From CAYWNA01 sp964459305 (GTDB lineage: Bacteria > Planctomycetota > Planctomycetia > Pirellulales > Pirellulaceae), in the NCBI GenBank assembly GCA_964459305.1, contig CAYWNA010000035.1, positions 6,059 through 70,058 of the forward strand: a stretch of 64,000 nt of DNA, read 5' to 3'. Position 1 is the stretch's first letter. The number at the start of each line of letters is the position of its first letter. The notes under the pieces were generated by a model that saw nothing but the letters and a program-made list of their open reading frames with translations, had not been told where the DNA came from and did not search any database. Position numbers and translations under genes: made by a program. Below are positions 1-8,849 of this stretch, piece by piece.

Positions 1-1
1 G

Positions 2-1042
2 ATCGCGTCGGGGACTGCCGAGGATGTCTCGACGCTTGCCAATCTCGCCTCGGCGGCCGAAAACCTAAAGGTGCGTGACGCAGCGTTTGAGACACTTCGG
101 CTCATGACCGCCGACGGAACGAACATGGCGATGATTGCCTTGATGAGCGAAGCCAAGACGCCGGACCCGGTCGTGGTGCGATGCGCCTTGGCACGACGTT
201 CGCCGGAGTTCGTCCCCGCCTTTCTCAAGGCTGCCGAATCATCCGACGCGGCAATTCGCTTGGAGACGTTCAAAGCGTTGGAGATCCTGGCAACGGAGAC
301 CGAGGCGGAATCGTTGGCCGGTCTTCTGTGCAGGACCGCACCAGGCGAGGAACGTGAGGCGGCAGACCGCGCCGTTTGGATGAGTTGCCAGAAGATCCCC
401 GACCCAGCGTTGCGGTCGGCACCATTGCTGGCAGCGATGGAAAAGGCAGACGCGGCCGGACAGTGCGCGATCTTGCCCTCGCTGGCCCGGTTGGGTGGCG
501 AGCGACCGCTCGCAGCCGTCCATGCGGCCATGCAAGGTAGGGATCAGGCGGTTCGTGATGCCGGTTACCGTGCTCTGGCGAATTGGCCCGATGCCACGGT
601 GGCAAACGAGTTGCTCGACATCGCCAAGACGAGCGAAGTAGAGTCCTACCGCGTCTGGTCGTTGAGAGCCTATGCGCGGGTGGTCTCGTTGCCCAGTGAA
701 CGACCGCCCCAGCAGACCTTCGAAATGCTGAACAACGCAATGGAGTTGGCGACGCGCACAGAAGACAGGGAGTTGATTGTCTCGCGATTGGCATCGGTTC
801 GCGTGCCGGACGCGCTCGCGCTGCTGCTCTCTTTCCTGGACGACGAGAAACTGAAGAATGCGGCCGTCCCCGCGGTATTCACCCTGGCAAAGGGGCTCAG
901 CCAATCGCACCCCGATCAGGCGAAGGCAGCTTTGGAGAAAGTTCACCCCATGACGCAGGACGCGGCCATTTTTCAACAGATACCCAAAGTGCTCCGCGAT
1001 ATCGAAGCACGAAAAAAAGGCAGAAATAGGAAGCCCAGATAA
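2..1042 (+). CDS. HEAT-repeat protein, 5' end outside window
   Basis: The frame is open from the first bases of the window, so the N-terminus is missing; about 346 codons are visible. The protein is a run of short amphipathic helix pairs rich in Ala and Leu, with recurrent 'A...L..LA....' spacing. That is the usual look of HEAT/armadillo alpha-solenoids, which act as protein-binding scaffolds and have no active site. The C-terminus ends in a basic tail (ARKKGRNRKPR). The TAA stop shares its last A with the ATG of the next gene, so the two are probably translationally coupled and co-transcribed. In planctomycetes such HEAT proteins often lie next to Gfo/Idh oxidoreductases or cytochrome-type membrane-bound dehydrogenases; the missing N-terminus could carry one of those domains. 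Function is unknown. Confidence 0.75.
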   Translation: MASGTAEDVSTLANLASAAENLKVRDAAFETLRLMTADGTNMAMIALMSEAKTPDPVVVRCALARRSPEFVPAFLKAAESSDAAIRLETFKALEILATETEAESLAGLLCRTAPGEEREAADRAVWMSCQKIPDPALRSAPLLAAMEKADAAGQCAILPSLARLGGERPLAAVHAAMQGRDQAVRDAGYRALANWPDATVANELLDIAKTSEVESYRVWSLRAYARVVSLPSERPPQQTFEMLNNAMELATRTEDRELIVSRLASVRVPDALALLLSFLDDEKLKNAAVPAVFTLAKGLSQSHPDQAKAALEKVHPMTQDAAIFQQIPKVLRDIEARKKGRNRKPR

Positions 1043-2397
1043 TGACAAGGCCACAGAACATCCGTCTCACGCGCCGTGCCATGCTCAAGCGAACGGTCGC
1101 GACGGCCGGATCGGTCGCCGCCCCTTTGGTGATTCCCGCAACGGTGCTCGGTAAGGACGGAGCGACCGCGCCCAGCAATCGCATCACTGTCGGATCGATC
1201 GGTGTGGGCATGATGGGCAGAGGTCACTTCCGGATCTTCGCGGAGTATCCGGACGTGCAACTTCTGGCCCTGAGCGATGTTGACCCCTGGCGCCGCAACG
1301 CATCAACCAAGGTGCTGGAAAGTGCATACGCCGAAAGGCAACCGAGCGGATCGTTCCGCGGGTTCAAGGCATACAGCGATTTTCGTGAACTGCTGGATCG
1401 CGACGACATCGATGCGGTCATCATCGCCACCGGCGAGCGATGGCACCCGGCGATCAGTGTTCGAGCGGCAAAGGCCGGCAAGGACATCTATTGCGAAAAG
1501 CCGATCTCCCTGACGATTCGGCAGGCGCGTACTATGGCCCAGACCGTGCGGCGCCATAATCGAGTGTTTCAGACGGGGTTGCAGCAGCGCAATTCGCCGG
1601 AGTATCTCAAAGCATTCGAGATGGTACATGCCGGCCGAATCGGCAAAGTGAAGCTGGCCTATATCTCGGCCAGCGGCGTGAGTCAGTATCTGAATCTTCC
1701 GGCCCAGCCGCTTCCGGAAGGACTGGACTGGGATATGTGGCTCGGCCCCTGCCCCTGGCATCCTTACAACTATCGATATCACCACACAGGCGCACCGAAA
1801 AACGTGGTCCCCTGGAGCTGCAACCGAGCCTTCGGCGCCGGCGGGATGACTTCGGGGTTGGTTCACAACCTGGATTCCGCCCATGCGGGATTGCGCAAAG
1901 ACGGCGACGGTCCGGTCAAGATCACGCCCGCCGGGATTGACGGGACTCCATCGCTCACGTTCACCTATGACGACGATACCCAAATCGTCTGCGCAACGAG
2001 ACTGGAGCAAGGCAAACACTTCGTGCCCGAAGGATGGGACGTGAAAACGCCGATCGTCAACTTTGGCGTATTGTTCGTCGGCGACAAAGGCTGGGTCCAC
2101 GTCGCTCGGTACGGGCTGTTAGACTGCTATCCCAAGTACGTGTTGGATAACGATATCCCGAAGGCCCATTCCGTCTCAGGAAACCACCGCGACTGGCTCG
2201 AATGCATCCGCACCCGGCGCCGCCCAAGAGCGGATGTCGAAATCGGCGCATGCTCCACAATTCTCTCCCATTTGGGCTGCATTGCCCTGTGGACCGGCAG
2301 GGCGCTCGAATGGGACCCCGTCAAGGAAAAATTCAAAGACGACCATGAGGCCAACGCGCTGCGCGCCAGATCGTCACGCGAACCGTGGAGTGTGTAA
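1042..2397 (+). CDS. Gfo/Idh/MocA-family oxidoreductase, Tat-exported
   Basis: A 451-residue NAD(P)-dependent oxidoreductase of the Gfo/Idh/MocA type. The N-terminus has a twin-arginine signal (TRRAMLK, Arg11-Arg12) followed by a hydrophobic stretch to about residue 36, so export of the folded, cofactor-loaded protein is expected. The Rossmann motif G-x-G-x-x-G is at about residues 54-59 (GVGMMG), and the family signature E-K-P lies at 152-154 (CEKPISL). The length is normal for the secreted planctomycete subgroup. These enzymes oxidise or reduce hydroxyl groups of sugars, inositols or glycosides; the exact substrate cannot be read from sequence. The gene starts on the stop codon of the HEAT gene (TAATG), which supports one operon. 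No gene follows closely downstream. Confidence 0.9.
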   Translation: MTRPQNIRLTRRAMLKRTVATAGSVAAPLVIPATVLGKDGATAPSNRITVGSIGVGMMGRGHFRIFAEYPDVQLLALSDVDPWRRNASTKVLESAYAERQPSGSFRGFKAYSDFRELLDRDDIDAVIIATGERWHPAISVRAAKAGKDIYCEKPISLTIRQARTMAQTVRRHNRVFQTGLQQRNSPEYLKAFEMVHAGRIGKVKLAYISASGVSQYLNLPAQPLPEGLDWDMWLGPCPWHPYNYRYHHTGAPKNVVPWSCNRAFGAGGMTSGLVHNLDSAHAGLRKDGDGPVKITPAGIDGTPSLTFTYDDDTQIVCATRLEQGKHFVPEGWDVKTPIVNFGVLFVGDKGWVHVARYGLLDCYPKYVLDNDIPKAHSVSGNHRDWLECIRTRRRPRADVEIGACSTILSHLGCIALWTGRALEWDPVKEKFKDDHEANALRARSSREPWSV

Positions 2398-2637
2398 GCA
2401 CTTGCTCTCGGACGAGGGTGAGTCGTTTAACCGCTTGGAGCGAGATTTGAATGGCGTCAGCATTTTCCCGCAAATCTGCCAGGCCGCGGGTTACGGCCCC
2501 GCGTGTAAAAGCGATTCGCCCATTGTCGGTGAATAGCAAGAATCGGGTGGTGTTTGGGATTCTGGCCGCTATTATTCCCTCATGCTCGCTGCTTGTTCGC
2601 CGCGGAGACGAATTCGAGGGGCACGGAGCCAGCATTC

Positions 2638-2772
2638 ATGGAAACTGACTACGAGCGCATTGAGGCGGCAGTTCATTTCGTTGAACGAAACGTCCGCAAG
2701 CAGCCAACGCTTGATGAGATCGCGTCGGAAATAGGACTGAGCCCGTATCATCGTCAGCGTCTTTTTCAGTAG
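2638..2772 (+). pseudogene. N-terminal fragment of an AraC/Ada-type HTH protein
   Basis: About 44 residues starting METDYERIEAAVHFVERNVR and ending LSPYHRQRLFQ then TAG. This is the first helix-turn-helix half of an AraC-type DNA-binding domain, as seen at the start of AraC-like methylated-DNA-cysteine methyltransferases (Ada/Ogt fusions). The rest of the domain and any methyltransferase part are missing, so it cannot be a complete regulator. It runs directly into transposase debris in another frame, which suggests that insertion and deletion truncated it. It is too short for any function to be assumed. Confidence 0.6.
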
Positions 2773-2773
2773 G

Positions 2774-2938
2774 AAGCTGGAAAACCACGAGGCGATGATT
2801 GCCTTGGCGATCGGCTACTACAATTTCTGCTGGAAACACGGTACGCTGAAGACATCGCCGACAGTGGCGGCTAGGATGACCGATCACATCTGGACGGTTC
2901 GGGAACTGCTGGAGAACACGGCCCCAGGAGCATCGTAA
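2774..2938 (+). pseudogene. C-terminal remnant of an IS transposase
   Basis: In the frame offset by one base from the AraC fragment, 54 codons read KLENHEAMIALAIGYYNFCW..., then HGTLKTSPTVAARMTDHIWT..., ending at TAA. The string 'YYNFC..HGTLK.SP..AA...DH.W....LL' is the standard tail of a DDE transposase from families whose C-terminus carries 'YN...H..L..TPAMAAG..D..W'. Catalytic residues and inverted repeats are absent. It is a dead end-fragment left by a larger element, and the probable cause of the AraC truncation just upstream. Confidence 0.6.
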
Positions 2939-2957
2939 CGCATCCGGCATAGGTTCA

Positions 2958-3227
2958 ATGTTTATCGGGCACAAAGACGAAACATCCGAGCCAGAAACAC
3001 GGCCACGGCAGTTCGAATTGCGGAGGCTCTTCACATGGATGACTACGGCGGCAATCATAGCCGCGGCCATTGCGGGTTCGCTTGGAGCGTACCTGCAAAT
3101 CGTCGCCACCTCCATACTCGTATGTGCGCTCGGGTGGATTGCATTGTCACTTGTCATCGGCGGCCCCTGGATTGCATTGATTTGGCTGTGCAAGCAAGTG
3201 ACGAGGCTTACCAGGGGGCGGCGATAG
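2958..3227 (+). CDS. Small two-helix membrane protein
   Basis: 89 residues. A polar N-terminus of about 25 residues is followed by FELRRLFTWMTTAAIIAA, which resembles the 'FSLRTLL' lead-in found before the first helix of many small planctomycete membrane proteins. Two hydrophobic segments follow, at roughly 28-50 and 55-78, then a basic end (RLTRGRR). The frame is consistent with coding, but I recognise no family. It is separated by only 19 bp from the transposase remnant and by 97 bp from the next gene. It could be a passenger of the degraded region or an independent gene. The product is hypothetical. Confidence 0.45.
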   Translation: MFIGHKDETSEPETRPRQFELRRLFTWMTTAAIIAAAIAGSLGAYLQIVATSILVCALGWIALSLVIGGPWIALIWLCKQVTRLTRGRR

Positions 3228-3324
3228 CAACACAGTCTTAGGACACTACCCAAACCTGCCATCTGGCTGTGATAGTCTTAGGCATGACGGGCGAAACGTG
3301 TCGACATGCCGAGCGAGGCTGCAA

Positions 3325-4347
3325 ATGAATAGTCGCCAGCGCGTGATCCGGGCGATCGAGATGACCGGCCCGGATCGCGTTCCCATCATGCACGATACGC
3401 TGCCCGGGGCTTTTTCCCGCTACGGCGAAGCTCTGGACGGTCTCTATCGAAAGTATCCCGACGATGTGATCAATGTGGGCAGCGCCACCTTCGGCGAATT
3501 CGGGCCGGAAATCGGCACGCCCAGTCGCGACCCATGGGGCAGCCTCTGGGTTCGCCACAACGACGAACACAAGGGGCAGGTCGTCTTCCACCCTCTGGCG
3601 GATTGGGACGAGCTGGATCGATATCGGCCGCCGGATACTGCCACGGACGAGATCATCGCTGCGGTGAAACGGCGAATCGAAGAGAACGCCGGGCGGAAAT
3701 ACACAATTGCTGACGGCGACACGCTTTGGCAGCGGATGTACTACTTGCGTGGCTTTCAGGCGGCCAACGAAGACCTGCTGATCGAGCCTGAACGTGCGGC
3801 CCGGCTTCGCGATGTGATCGTCGAAGTGATCCTCCGGCGGCTCGAACGCCTGGCTGGACTCGACGGGTTGGACGGTGTACATTTTCGCGACGACTGGGGT
3901 ACCCAAACGGCTCTATTGATTCGACCCGATTTATGGCGCGAGTTCTTCAGGCCGACCTACGCGAGAATGTTCAATGCGGTCCGGCAGGCAGGCAAACACG
4001 TCTGGTTTCACAGCGACGGGGTGATCGACCAGATCATTCCCGATCTCATCCAGATCGGCGCCGACGTGCTCAATCCACAGTGTAACTGCATGCCGCGCGA
4101 GCGACTCGGCTCGCTGGTGGCTGGGAAGGTCTGCCTGTTGGGCGATCTGGACCGTCAATGGACGCTCCCCCACGGAACTCCCGAAGACGTTCGCGCGGCT
4201 GTGCGAGCCGATGTGGAAACCTACGGACGCCATCAAGGTGGACTGATCCACCGCGGCGAAATCGCTGGCGACGTCTCACTGGAAAATGTTGAAGCCATGC
4301 TTGATGAAATGACACACCCGCGAAAACCTGTAAAGGAATCCCCATGA
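3325..4347 (+). CDS. Uroporphyrinogen decarboxylase-like (MtaA/CmuA-type) protein 1
   Basis: 340 residues from ATG 3325 (MNSRQRVIRAIEMTGPDRVP), which matches the usual family opening 'M..R.R....L....PDR.P'; an ATG nine codons upstream is possible but adds a Cys/Arg stretch foreign to the family. The fold is the URO-D TIM barrel shared by uroporphyrinogen decarboxylase and corrinoid-dependent methyltransferases MtaA/MtbA/CmuA. The conserved late-barrel segment is present as WFHSDG (His229), followed by a Cys pair at 253/255 (NPQCNCMP), positions where the methyltransferases bind zinc. The heme-pathway arginines of HemE are not evident at the N-terminus, so a methyltransferase-like role is more likely than heme synthesis. 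The stop overlaps the next start by ATGA, so the pair is translationally coupled. No corrinoid protein gene is adjacent. Confidence 0.8.
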   Translation: MNSRQRVIRAIEMTGPDRVPIMHDTLPGAFSRYGEALDGLYRKYPDDVINVGSATFGEFGPEIGTPSRDPWGSLWVRHNDEHKGQVVFHPLADWDELDRYRPPDTATDEIIAAVKRRIEENAGRKYTIADGDTLWQRMYYLRGFQAANEDLLIEPERAARLRDVIVEVILRRLERLAGLDGLDGVHFRDDWGTQTALLIRPDLWREFFRPTYARMFNAVRQAGKHVWFHSDGVIDQIIPDLIQIGADVLNPQCNCMPRERLGSLVAGKVCLLGDLDRQWTLPHGTPEDVRAAVRADVETYGRHQGGLIHRGEIAGDVSLENVEAMLDEMTHPRKPVKESP

Positions 4348-5447
4348 CCCCACGGCAACGTATTTTGACGGCCTTGAACCATGAGCCGCCTGACCGCACG
4401 CCTACCGATGGCTGGTTTCACCATGAGGTGATCGACGCGCTTAAGCAGCATTACGGGACCGATGATTGGCCGGTCGTGCTTTCCGAGCTTGGAATCGAGG
4501 GATGGGTTGATCTCAGCCCGCAGGTCGTCTCGGCCGACGGCGCTGAGGAAGCTAACTTGCAGACTGGACACGCCTCTGGACGGCCGGCCGTCTGGCTCGA
4601 CGATCGAACGTACGAAGACGTCTGGGGAGCCCGCTTCCGCCTGGGGGAAGATGGGCGTTATCGAGAGTGGCTCAGTGGTCCGCTCGAACATGCACAAACA
4701 GTGGAAGACGTTGCTGGCTACGCGATGCTTCAGGCGGCGAATATCCTTGAGCCGGAAGACTATCCCCGGCAGGTTGCGGAATTGAAACAGCAAGAGCTCT
4801 ACGTCACAGCGGATCTGGAGAATCCATTTCGGAGATTGTGGAACTTGCGCGGTTACGAGAACGCACTGATGGACTACGTGGCCGATCAAGAGATTTTGGA
4901 GGCCGTGTATGATCCGCTCTACGAACTGTACACCGACATGGCTCTGCGCATGACCCGGGCCGGCGTTGACATGATCAAGATCGTGGGCGATATCGCCATG
5001 CAGGACCGAGTCATCATGGGTCCGGAGCGTTGGCGGCATTTTGACAAGCCGCGCATGGCCCGGCTGATCGACGCTTGCCGGCAGGAACGCCCCGATGTGG
5101 TGTTTTTCTTTCACAGCGACGGCAAACTGACCGATCTAGTCGACGATTTTGTTGAAATCGGGGTCAGTGTCCTCAATCCCATCCAACCGGAATGTATGGA
5201 TCCGATGGAGGTGAAGCGGCGCTGGGGCGATCGGATCACCCTGCACGGATGCATCAGCATCCAGCGAACACTCCCCTTCGGCTCGGCGTCCGATGTCCGT
5301 CGCGAGGTGGAAGAACTGATTCGCGTATGCGGACACAACGGGGGACTGGTTCTGATGCCCTCCAACGTGATTCAGCCCGACACACCGATCGAGAACATCA
5401 TCGCCTGCTACCACACAGCACGCGACTTGGACGTTCGTCGTCTGTAA
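4344..5447 (+). CDS. Uroporphyrinogen decarboxylase-like (MtaA/CmuA-type) protein 2
   Basis: 367 residues, opening MTPRQRILTALNHEPPDRTP, typical of the URO-D superfamily. The late-barrel motif is FFHSDG (His257), followed by NPIQPECMDP (Cys284) and HGCIS (Cys303), a His/Cys arrangement compatible with a metal-bound thiol-activating site in MtaA-like enzymes. It overlaps the preceding paralogue by four bases (ATGA) and was probably made with it in fixed ratio. The two proteins share the superfamily frame and motif order but are clearly diverged, so they may act as a heteromeric pair or on two substrates. No corrinoid-binding protein, activating ATPase or methanogenesis-type partner is visible nearby, so the methyl acceptor is unknown. 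It is not a convincing HemE. Confidence 0.8.
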   Translation: MTPRQRILTALNHEPPDRTPTDGWFHHEVIDALKQHYGTDDWPVVLSELGIEGWVDLSPQVVSADGAEEANLQTGHASGRPAVWLDDRTYEDVWGARFRLGEDGRYREWLSGPLEHAQTVEDVAGYAMLQAANILEPEDYPRQVAELKQQELYVTADLENPFRRLWNLRGYENALMDYVADQEILEAVYDPLYELYTDMALRMTRAGVDMIKIVGDIAMQDRVIMGPERWRHFDKPRMARLIDACRQERPDVVFFFHSDGKLTDLVDDFVEIGVSVLNPIQPECMDPMEVKRRWGDRITLHGCISIQRTLPFGSASDVRREVEELIRVCGHNGGLVLMPSNVIQPDTPIENIIACYHTARDLDVRRL

Positions 5448-5677
5448 GGAAGCGAAGGGTGAATGATCTGAGTTTTCTCGCCTGCAACTGCGAGGACTTG
5501 GCGGCGGTTCACTCTTCTGCGATCATGAGTCATCGTTGAGTTCTCCCGTTTCGGATGAGGATTGGCACATTCTGTCATTTTCGATCGGGAGCGGTACGGT
5601 CCCCGTCGGCCTGGTTCTGGCAGGCCGATTCCCAGCGGGCGCGATTTGGTTCACTAGCGAATTTCGAGGGTCACTCT

Positions 5678-7174
5678 GTGTCACAGGAAGAGCATTCGGA
5701 GTTTCCGGACGGGCCACAGATCGGGCAGCCGTCGCCGAGGGGGTTTCCAAAAATTGCCTGGTGTGTGATCGCGGGCTTGGTGATTTTCTCAATGCTCGTA
5801 CAAGGACGCCGAGGCCAAGAGGTTGGCCGCGAATCACTGAGCGCGCTCCAGCGAAGGGTAGTCGAACTTCAAGGGCAATACCTGGTTGCTGCTTCGCAAG
5901 TGCTCGGAGCGCAGAACGAGCAATTCTACGAGAGCGCCAAGTCGCTGAACGCCGGTCCGCCGTTCATACGACTCCGCTTTATTGCCCTGGCGGGCGAACT
6001 GATGGGGCCCGACGAGGCGCTCAAACAGATGGACGTCATCCAAGATGCGCTGTCCGAGCAAGACGCGCCGATGTCGCAGCAGGATGAACGTGTTCTGACA
6101 ATGCTACACCGACTCTATTCAGACTATGAGGCGGATGATTGGGACGCGCCATCGCTTGAGCCCGGGGATCGCGGGTTTTTGACGGACGAACTTGGCTGGT
6201 TCGGCGAACTCGCCTTGTCGCCGAAACCCGAAAAGGGGTCGGGAGTCGATTCGGAAAACGACTCCCGACCCCTTTTCGGTGCGCGAGAGGAGGTGCTCGC
6301 TGCGGCTTGGCGAACGTTTGGCTTGGTGATCCTGGCGACGATGCTCATGATGGGCGTGGGCATTGCCGGATTGGCTGGGGCTGTCATATTCCTGGTGCTC
6401 GTCTTGATGGGCAAGATACGATCTGCCATCCACGCCGGCTCTGGGAACGGGGCCATTTACGCGGAAACCTTCGCCGTCTGGATGCTGCTGTTTATTGCCC
6501 TCACACTGGTCGCCTCTCTCATCATCCGGAGCCAACCTGACTATCAGCTTTTGGTCAGTTCAGCAGCGTCGATACTGAGTCTTGGCGCGTTGATTTGGCC
6601 GATCGTGCGCGGTGTGCCGTGGGATCAGGTTCGTCGTGACATCGGGTTGGTTCCAGGCAAGAGACCGATCGTCGAGATTCTCTGGGGCGTGGTCTGCTAT
6701 GTATCGAACGTCCCTGTCGTTGTGATCGGTTTGCTGGTGACGTTGGCATTGCTGAGTCTCTACAGCGCCGTTGCCGGTGGCCCCGCTGGCTTGGAGCCGT
6801 CGCAGGCCCCGGCGCATCCCGTTATCGAATGGGTGAGCAACGCCGGGTGGGCCGGGCGGATCAGCATCATTCTATTGGCCTGTCTGATCGCTCCGGTGAT
6901 CGAGGAGACGGTGTTTCGAGGCATCCTCTATCGCCATTTACGCGACGGAACGGCCAAATGGAGAGTGGGGGCGAGCGTCGCCTTCAGCACCGCACTGAAC
7001 AGTTTCATCTTCGCGGTTATTCATCCGCAGGGCCTGCTGGCCGCACCGGCCCTGATGGGAGTCGCTGCGGGCCTGTCCTTGGCCAGGGAGTGGCGAGGTT
7101 CTTTGCTGGCCCCTATGGCCATGCACGCAACGAACAACAGCCTGATGATGTTGCTGTTATTTTCGTTGATATAA
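5678..7174 (+). CDS. CPBP-family intramembrane metalloprotease
   Basis: About 499 residues from GTG 5678, preceded by GAGGG at 5666-5670; the frame also contains an ATG at 5555, but that extension is Arg-rich with no family character. One N-terminal membrane anchor (FPKIAWCVIAGLVIFSMLV) is followed by a soluble stretch, then a multi-helix C-terminal half. The CPBP (Abi/CAAX) protease signature is present: E-E-x-x-x-R in PVIEETVFRGILYRH, and the later F-x-x-x-H in FAVIHPQG. Such proteases cleave within membranes; bacterial members are linked to prenyl-protein or peptide processing. The soluble linker carries an in-frame 52-bp palindrome (separate entry) encoding about 17 residues, which suggests the linker tolerates insertion. 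It converges with the ceramidase-like gene with 9 bp between stops. Confidence 0.82.
   Translation: MSQEEHSEFPDGPQIGQPSPRGFPKIAWCVIAGLVIFSMLVQGRRGQEVGRESLSALQRRVVELQGQYLVAASQVLGAQNEQFYESAKSLNAGPPFIRLRFIALAGELMGPDEALKQMDVIQDALSEQDAPMSQQDERVLTMLHRLYSDYEADDWDAPSLEPGDRGFLTDELGWFGELALSPKPEKGSGVDSENDSRPLFGAREEVLAAAWRTFGLVILATMLMMGVGIAGLAGAVIFLVLVLMGKIRSAIHAGSGNGAIYAETFAVWMLLFIALTLVASLIIRSQPDYQLLVSSAASILSLGALIWPIVRGVPWDQVRRDIGLVPGKRPIVEILWGVVCYVSNVPVVVIGLLVTLALLSLYSAVAGGPAGLEPSQAPAHPVIEWVSNAGWAGRISIILLACLIAPVIEETVFRGILYRHLRDGTAKWRVGASVAFSTALNSFIFAVIHPQGLLAAPALMGVAAGLSLAREWRGSLLAPMAMHATNNSLMMLLLFSLI
6228..6279 (+). repeat. 52-bp perfect palindrome inside the CPBP gene
   Basis: Arms 6228-6248 and 6259-6279 are perfectly complementary over 21 bp, around a 10-base loop. 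The arm contains AAAAGGGGTCGGGAGTCG. It lies in the linker of the CPBP protease and keeps the frame open. No second copy was seen in the window. A palindrome of this quality inside a coding region is more like an inserted REP-type element than a product of codon choice. Confidence 0.85.
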
Positions 7175-7183
7175 GCTCCCAGC

Positions 7184-8698
7184 CTACTGGGACCACATCT
7201 TTTTCAAGATCCGTATGGTTTCATCCACGAATACGGTTCCGCCTTCCGGTCCTACAACCCCATCGTCGATTCTCGCACTATATCCTCCGCCCGCGACGGC
7301 GCGCTCGGTTGGCAGATAGGCGGCGCAGCCGGCCGTGAGTTGAACCACCGATGTCTGAACCGCCGGGCTGCGGCCTTTGATCCTTACGCCATAGTCCGTG
7401 TACAACTCAAACGGATTTGTGGCCATGGCAAGATCGCCCAGACGCAATAGATGCAACTCGGCTTTGTAGAAAGGGTCCTGTTGCTGATAGGCGTGACGAG
7501 CGATCATCGTTCGGCTGACGCGCCAGTAGATGTAGTCCTTGCTGCTAAGCTCGCCCGATTTGTCCTTGCCCGCCTCGTACAGGGCAAGCGCCTGTGCATG
7601 TCTTTCGTCCGAGACCTGCCAGACCGGCAGCGGTACGCGTTCCACGCGGTGTTCGAACGGCAACTCCGTGTGAACGTTCGTTCGAGCAACATCGTAGACA
7701 TCTTCCACTGCCCGAACGATACGACGCGCGATCTCCTCGCGGCTGTCCAGGTTTCGATGTTGTCGCATGGCGGCCTCGGCCTTCTTGTCCCACATCAAGT
7801 GAGGAGATTGATCCCCGCTGGCACCCACCAGCGGTAATACATGCAGATCGGCGTGATACGTCTCGCGCAGAAGTTTCCTGGCGTCGTACCAGAAGTCGGC
7901 GGAAAGACATTTCTGGCCTTCGACTTCCTGTGCCGGGCAGTAGACATTGATCGCCACGCCTTCCGGCTGGCCATCGTCTCGCCAGAAGAATAGCACATCG
8001 ACCGAGTGATCCGAGACGCCTTCGATATGCGAAAATCCCGGATCGTTGGTCCTCCCGTACATGCGTGCCATGCCATTCGAGAATACGGCCCGGCGATTGT
8101 GTGCGATCGCGGCATGACTCAACGCAAAACTCATTCCGCCGGGCTTTCGTACCTTCCATGCCTTGACCACGGCATCGCTGATTCGCTCGGCAAGAAACGC
8201 GAGGTATTCCAGGGGCTGCATGACGCCGGTTTGATCCGCGGGGATGCGATAAGCCCAGCTTCCGATGAAATCGTAAGGATGAAAGTCCGTCTCATCGGTA
8301 TCGGTCAGCGCCGGCGCCGTGTGCGTGTGGGTTGCCGAAAGGAATATCTTTTCGACATCCAGATCCGGCACCTGCTTCTTGACCAACTCGCGAACCTCCT
8401 GCTGGGTCTTGCGACGAATGAGTGACAGATCACACGAGACCATCACCGCTTGATCGATCACACCCTCCGCGCCGCGCGTCTCCAGGGCCAGCGCCGTGGC
8501 TGAGAGTGGATCGTGAACCTCGCCGCTAATCCGCGTGTGATACTGCCCACCGACGGCAACGGGCTTGTCCGGCGTGATGCTTTCGACGGCCCAACCGAAC
8601 GACAGTTGTCCGTCTCTCGGCGGGCGGGCTGCATCCGCGTCCGCACGTGAGCACAGAATCAACGACAAGGCGAGCATGCATACCCGTAAGAGTCTCAT
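7184..8698 (-). CDS. Neutral/alkaline ceramidase-like secreted hydrolase
   Basis: 504 residues with a signal peptide (MRLLRVCMLALSLILCSRAD, cleavage near ADA). The mature part opens with a 'G.A...ITP..P....GY..R' type segment (FGWAVESITPDKPVAVGGQY), then HDPLSATALALE, VMVSCDLSLIRR and the ATHTHTAP motif. This order is that of the N-terminal domain of neutral/alkaline non-lysosomal ceramidases, zinc amidases that use these histidines. The C-terminal beta-domain of true ceramidases is absent, as in many planctomycete proteins of this family, so the real substrate may be another N-acyl compound. An upstream ATG gives a good signal peptide and no alternative is needed. It is transcribed away from the next minus-strand gene, with a 151-bp gap holding a strong palindrome. 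Confidence 0.8.
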   Translation of the reverse strand: MRLLRVCMLALSLILCSRADADAARPPRDGQLSFGWAVESITPDKPVAVGGQYHTRISGEVHDPLSATALALETRGAEGVIDQAVMVSCDLSLIRRKTQQEVRELVKKQVPDLDVEKIFLSATHTHTAPALTDTDETDFHPYDFIGSWAYRIPADQTGVMQPLEYLAFLAERISDAVVKAWKVRKPGGMSFALSHAAIAHNRRAVFSNGMARMYGRTNDPGFSHIEGVSDHSVDVLFFWRDDGQPEGVAINVYCPAQEVEGQKCLSADFWYDARKLLRETYHADLHVLPLVGASGDQSPHLMWDKKAEAAMRQHRNLDSREEIARRIVRAVEDVYDVARTNVHTELPFEHRVERVPLPVWQVSDERHAQALALYEAGKDKSGELSSKDYIYWRVSRTMIARHAYQQQDPFYKAELHLLRLGDLAMATNPFELYTDYGVRIKGRSPAVQTSVVQLTAGCAAYLPTERAVAGGGYSARIDDGVVGPEGGTVFVDETIRILKKMWSQ

Positions 8699-8748
8699 TT
8701 CTATTCTCCATGTTCGATTAGTTAGGCAACGACATTTTGGCGTTCCAG

Positions 8749-8813
8749 AGTAACCCGACGCGTAAGCGAGGGAACAACTTGAGGCAATTCCCTCGCTTAC
8801 GCGTCGGGTTACT
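8749..8813 (-). repeat. 26-bp-arm palindrome between two minus-strand genes
   Basis: Arms 8749-8774 and 8788-8813 pair perfectly over 26 bp with a 13-base loop. The arm reads AGTAACCCGACGCGTAAGCG onward. It sits between a GH-like gene and a ceramidase-like gene, 36 bp past the former's stop, so it may also stop or protect that transcript. A diverged relative is at 18863-18930. It looks like a dispersed REP-type element. Confidence 0.85.
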
Positions 8814-8849
8814 ATTTCGCGAATTTTTCACCCAACGTGCCCTGTCCAA

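Noticed and set aside
239..1054. Long minus-strand ORFs opposite the HEAT gene
   Set aside because: Shadow frames of a GC-rich gene; no domains, and Arg/Cys-heavy composition.
3325..5447. hemE (heme biosynthesis) for either URO-D-like gene
   Set aside because: N-terminal substrate-binding arginine pattern of HemE is not evident, while His/Cys positions of methyltransferase relatives are present.
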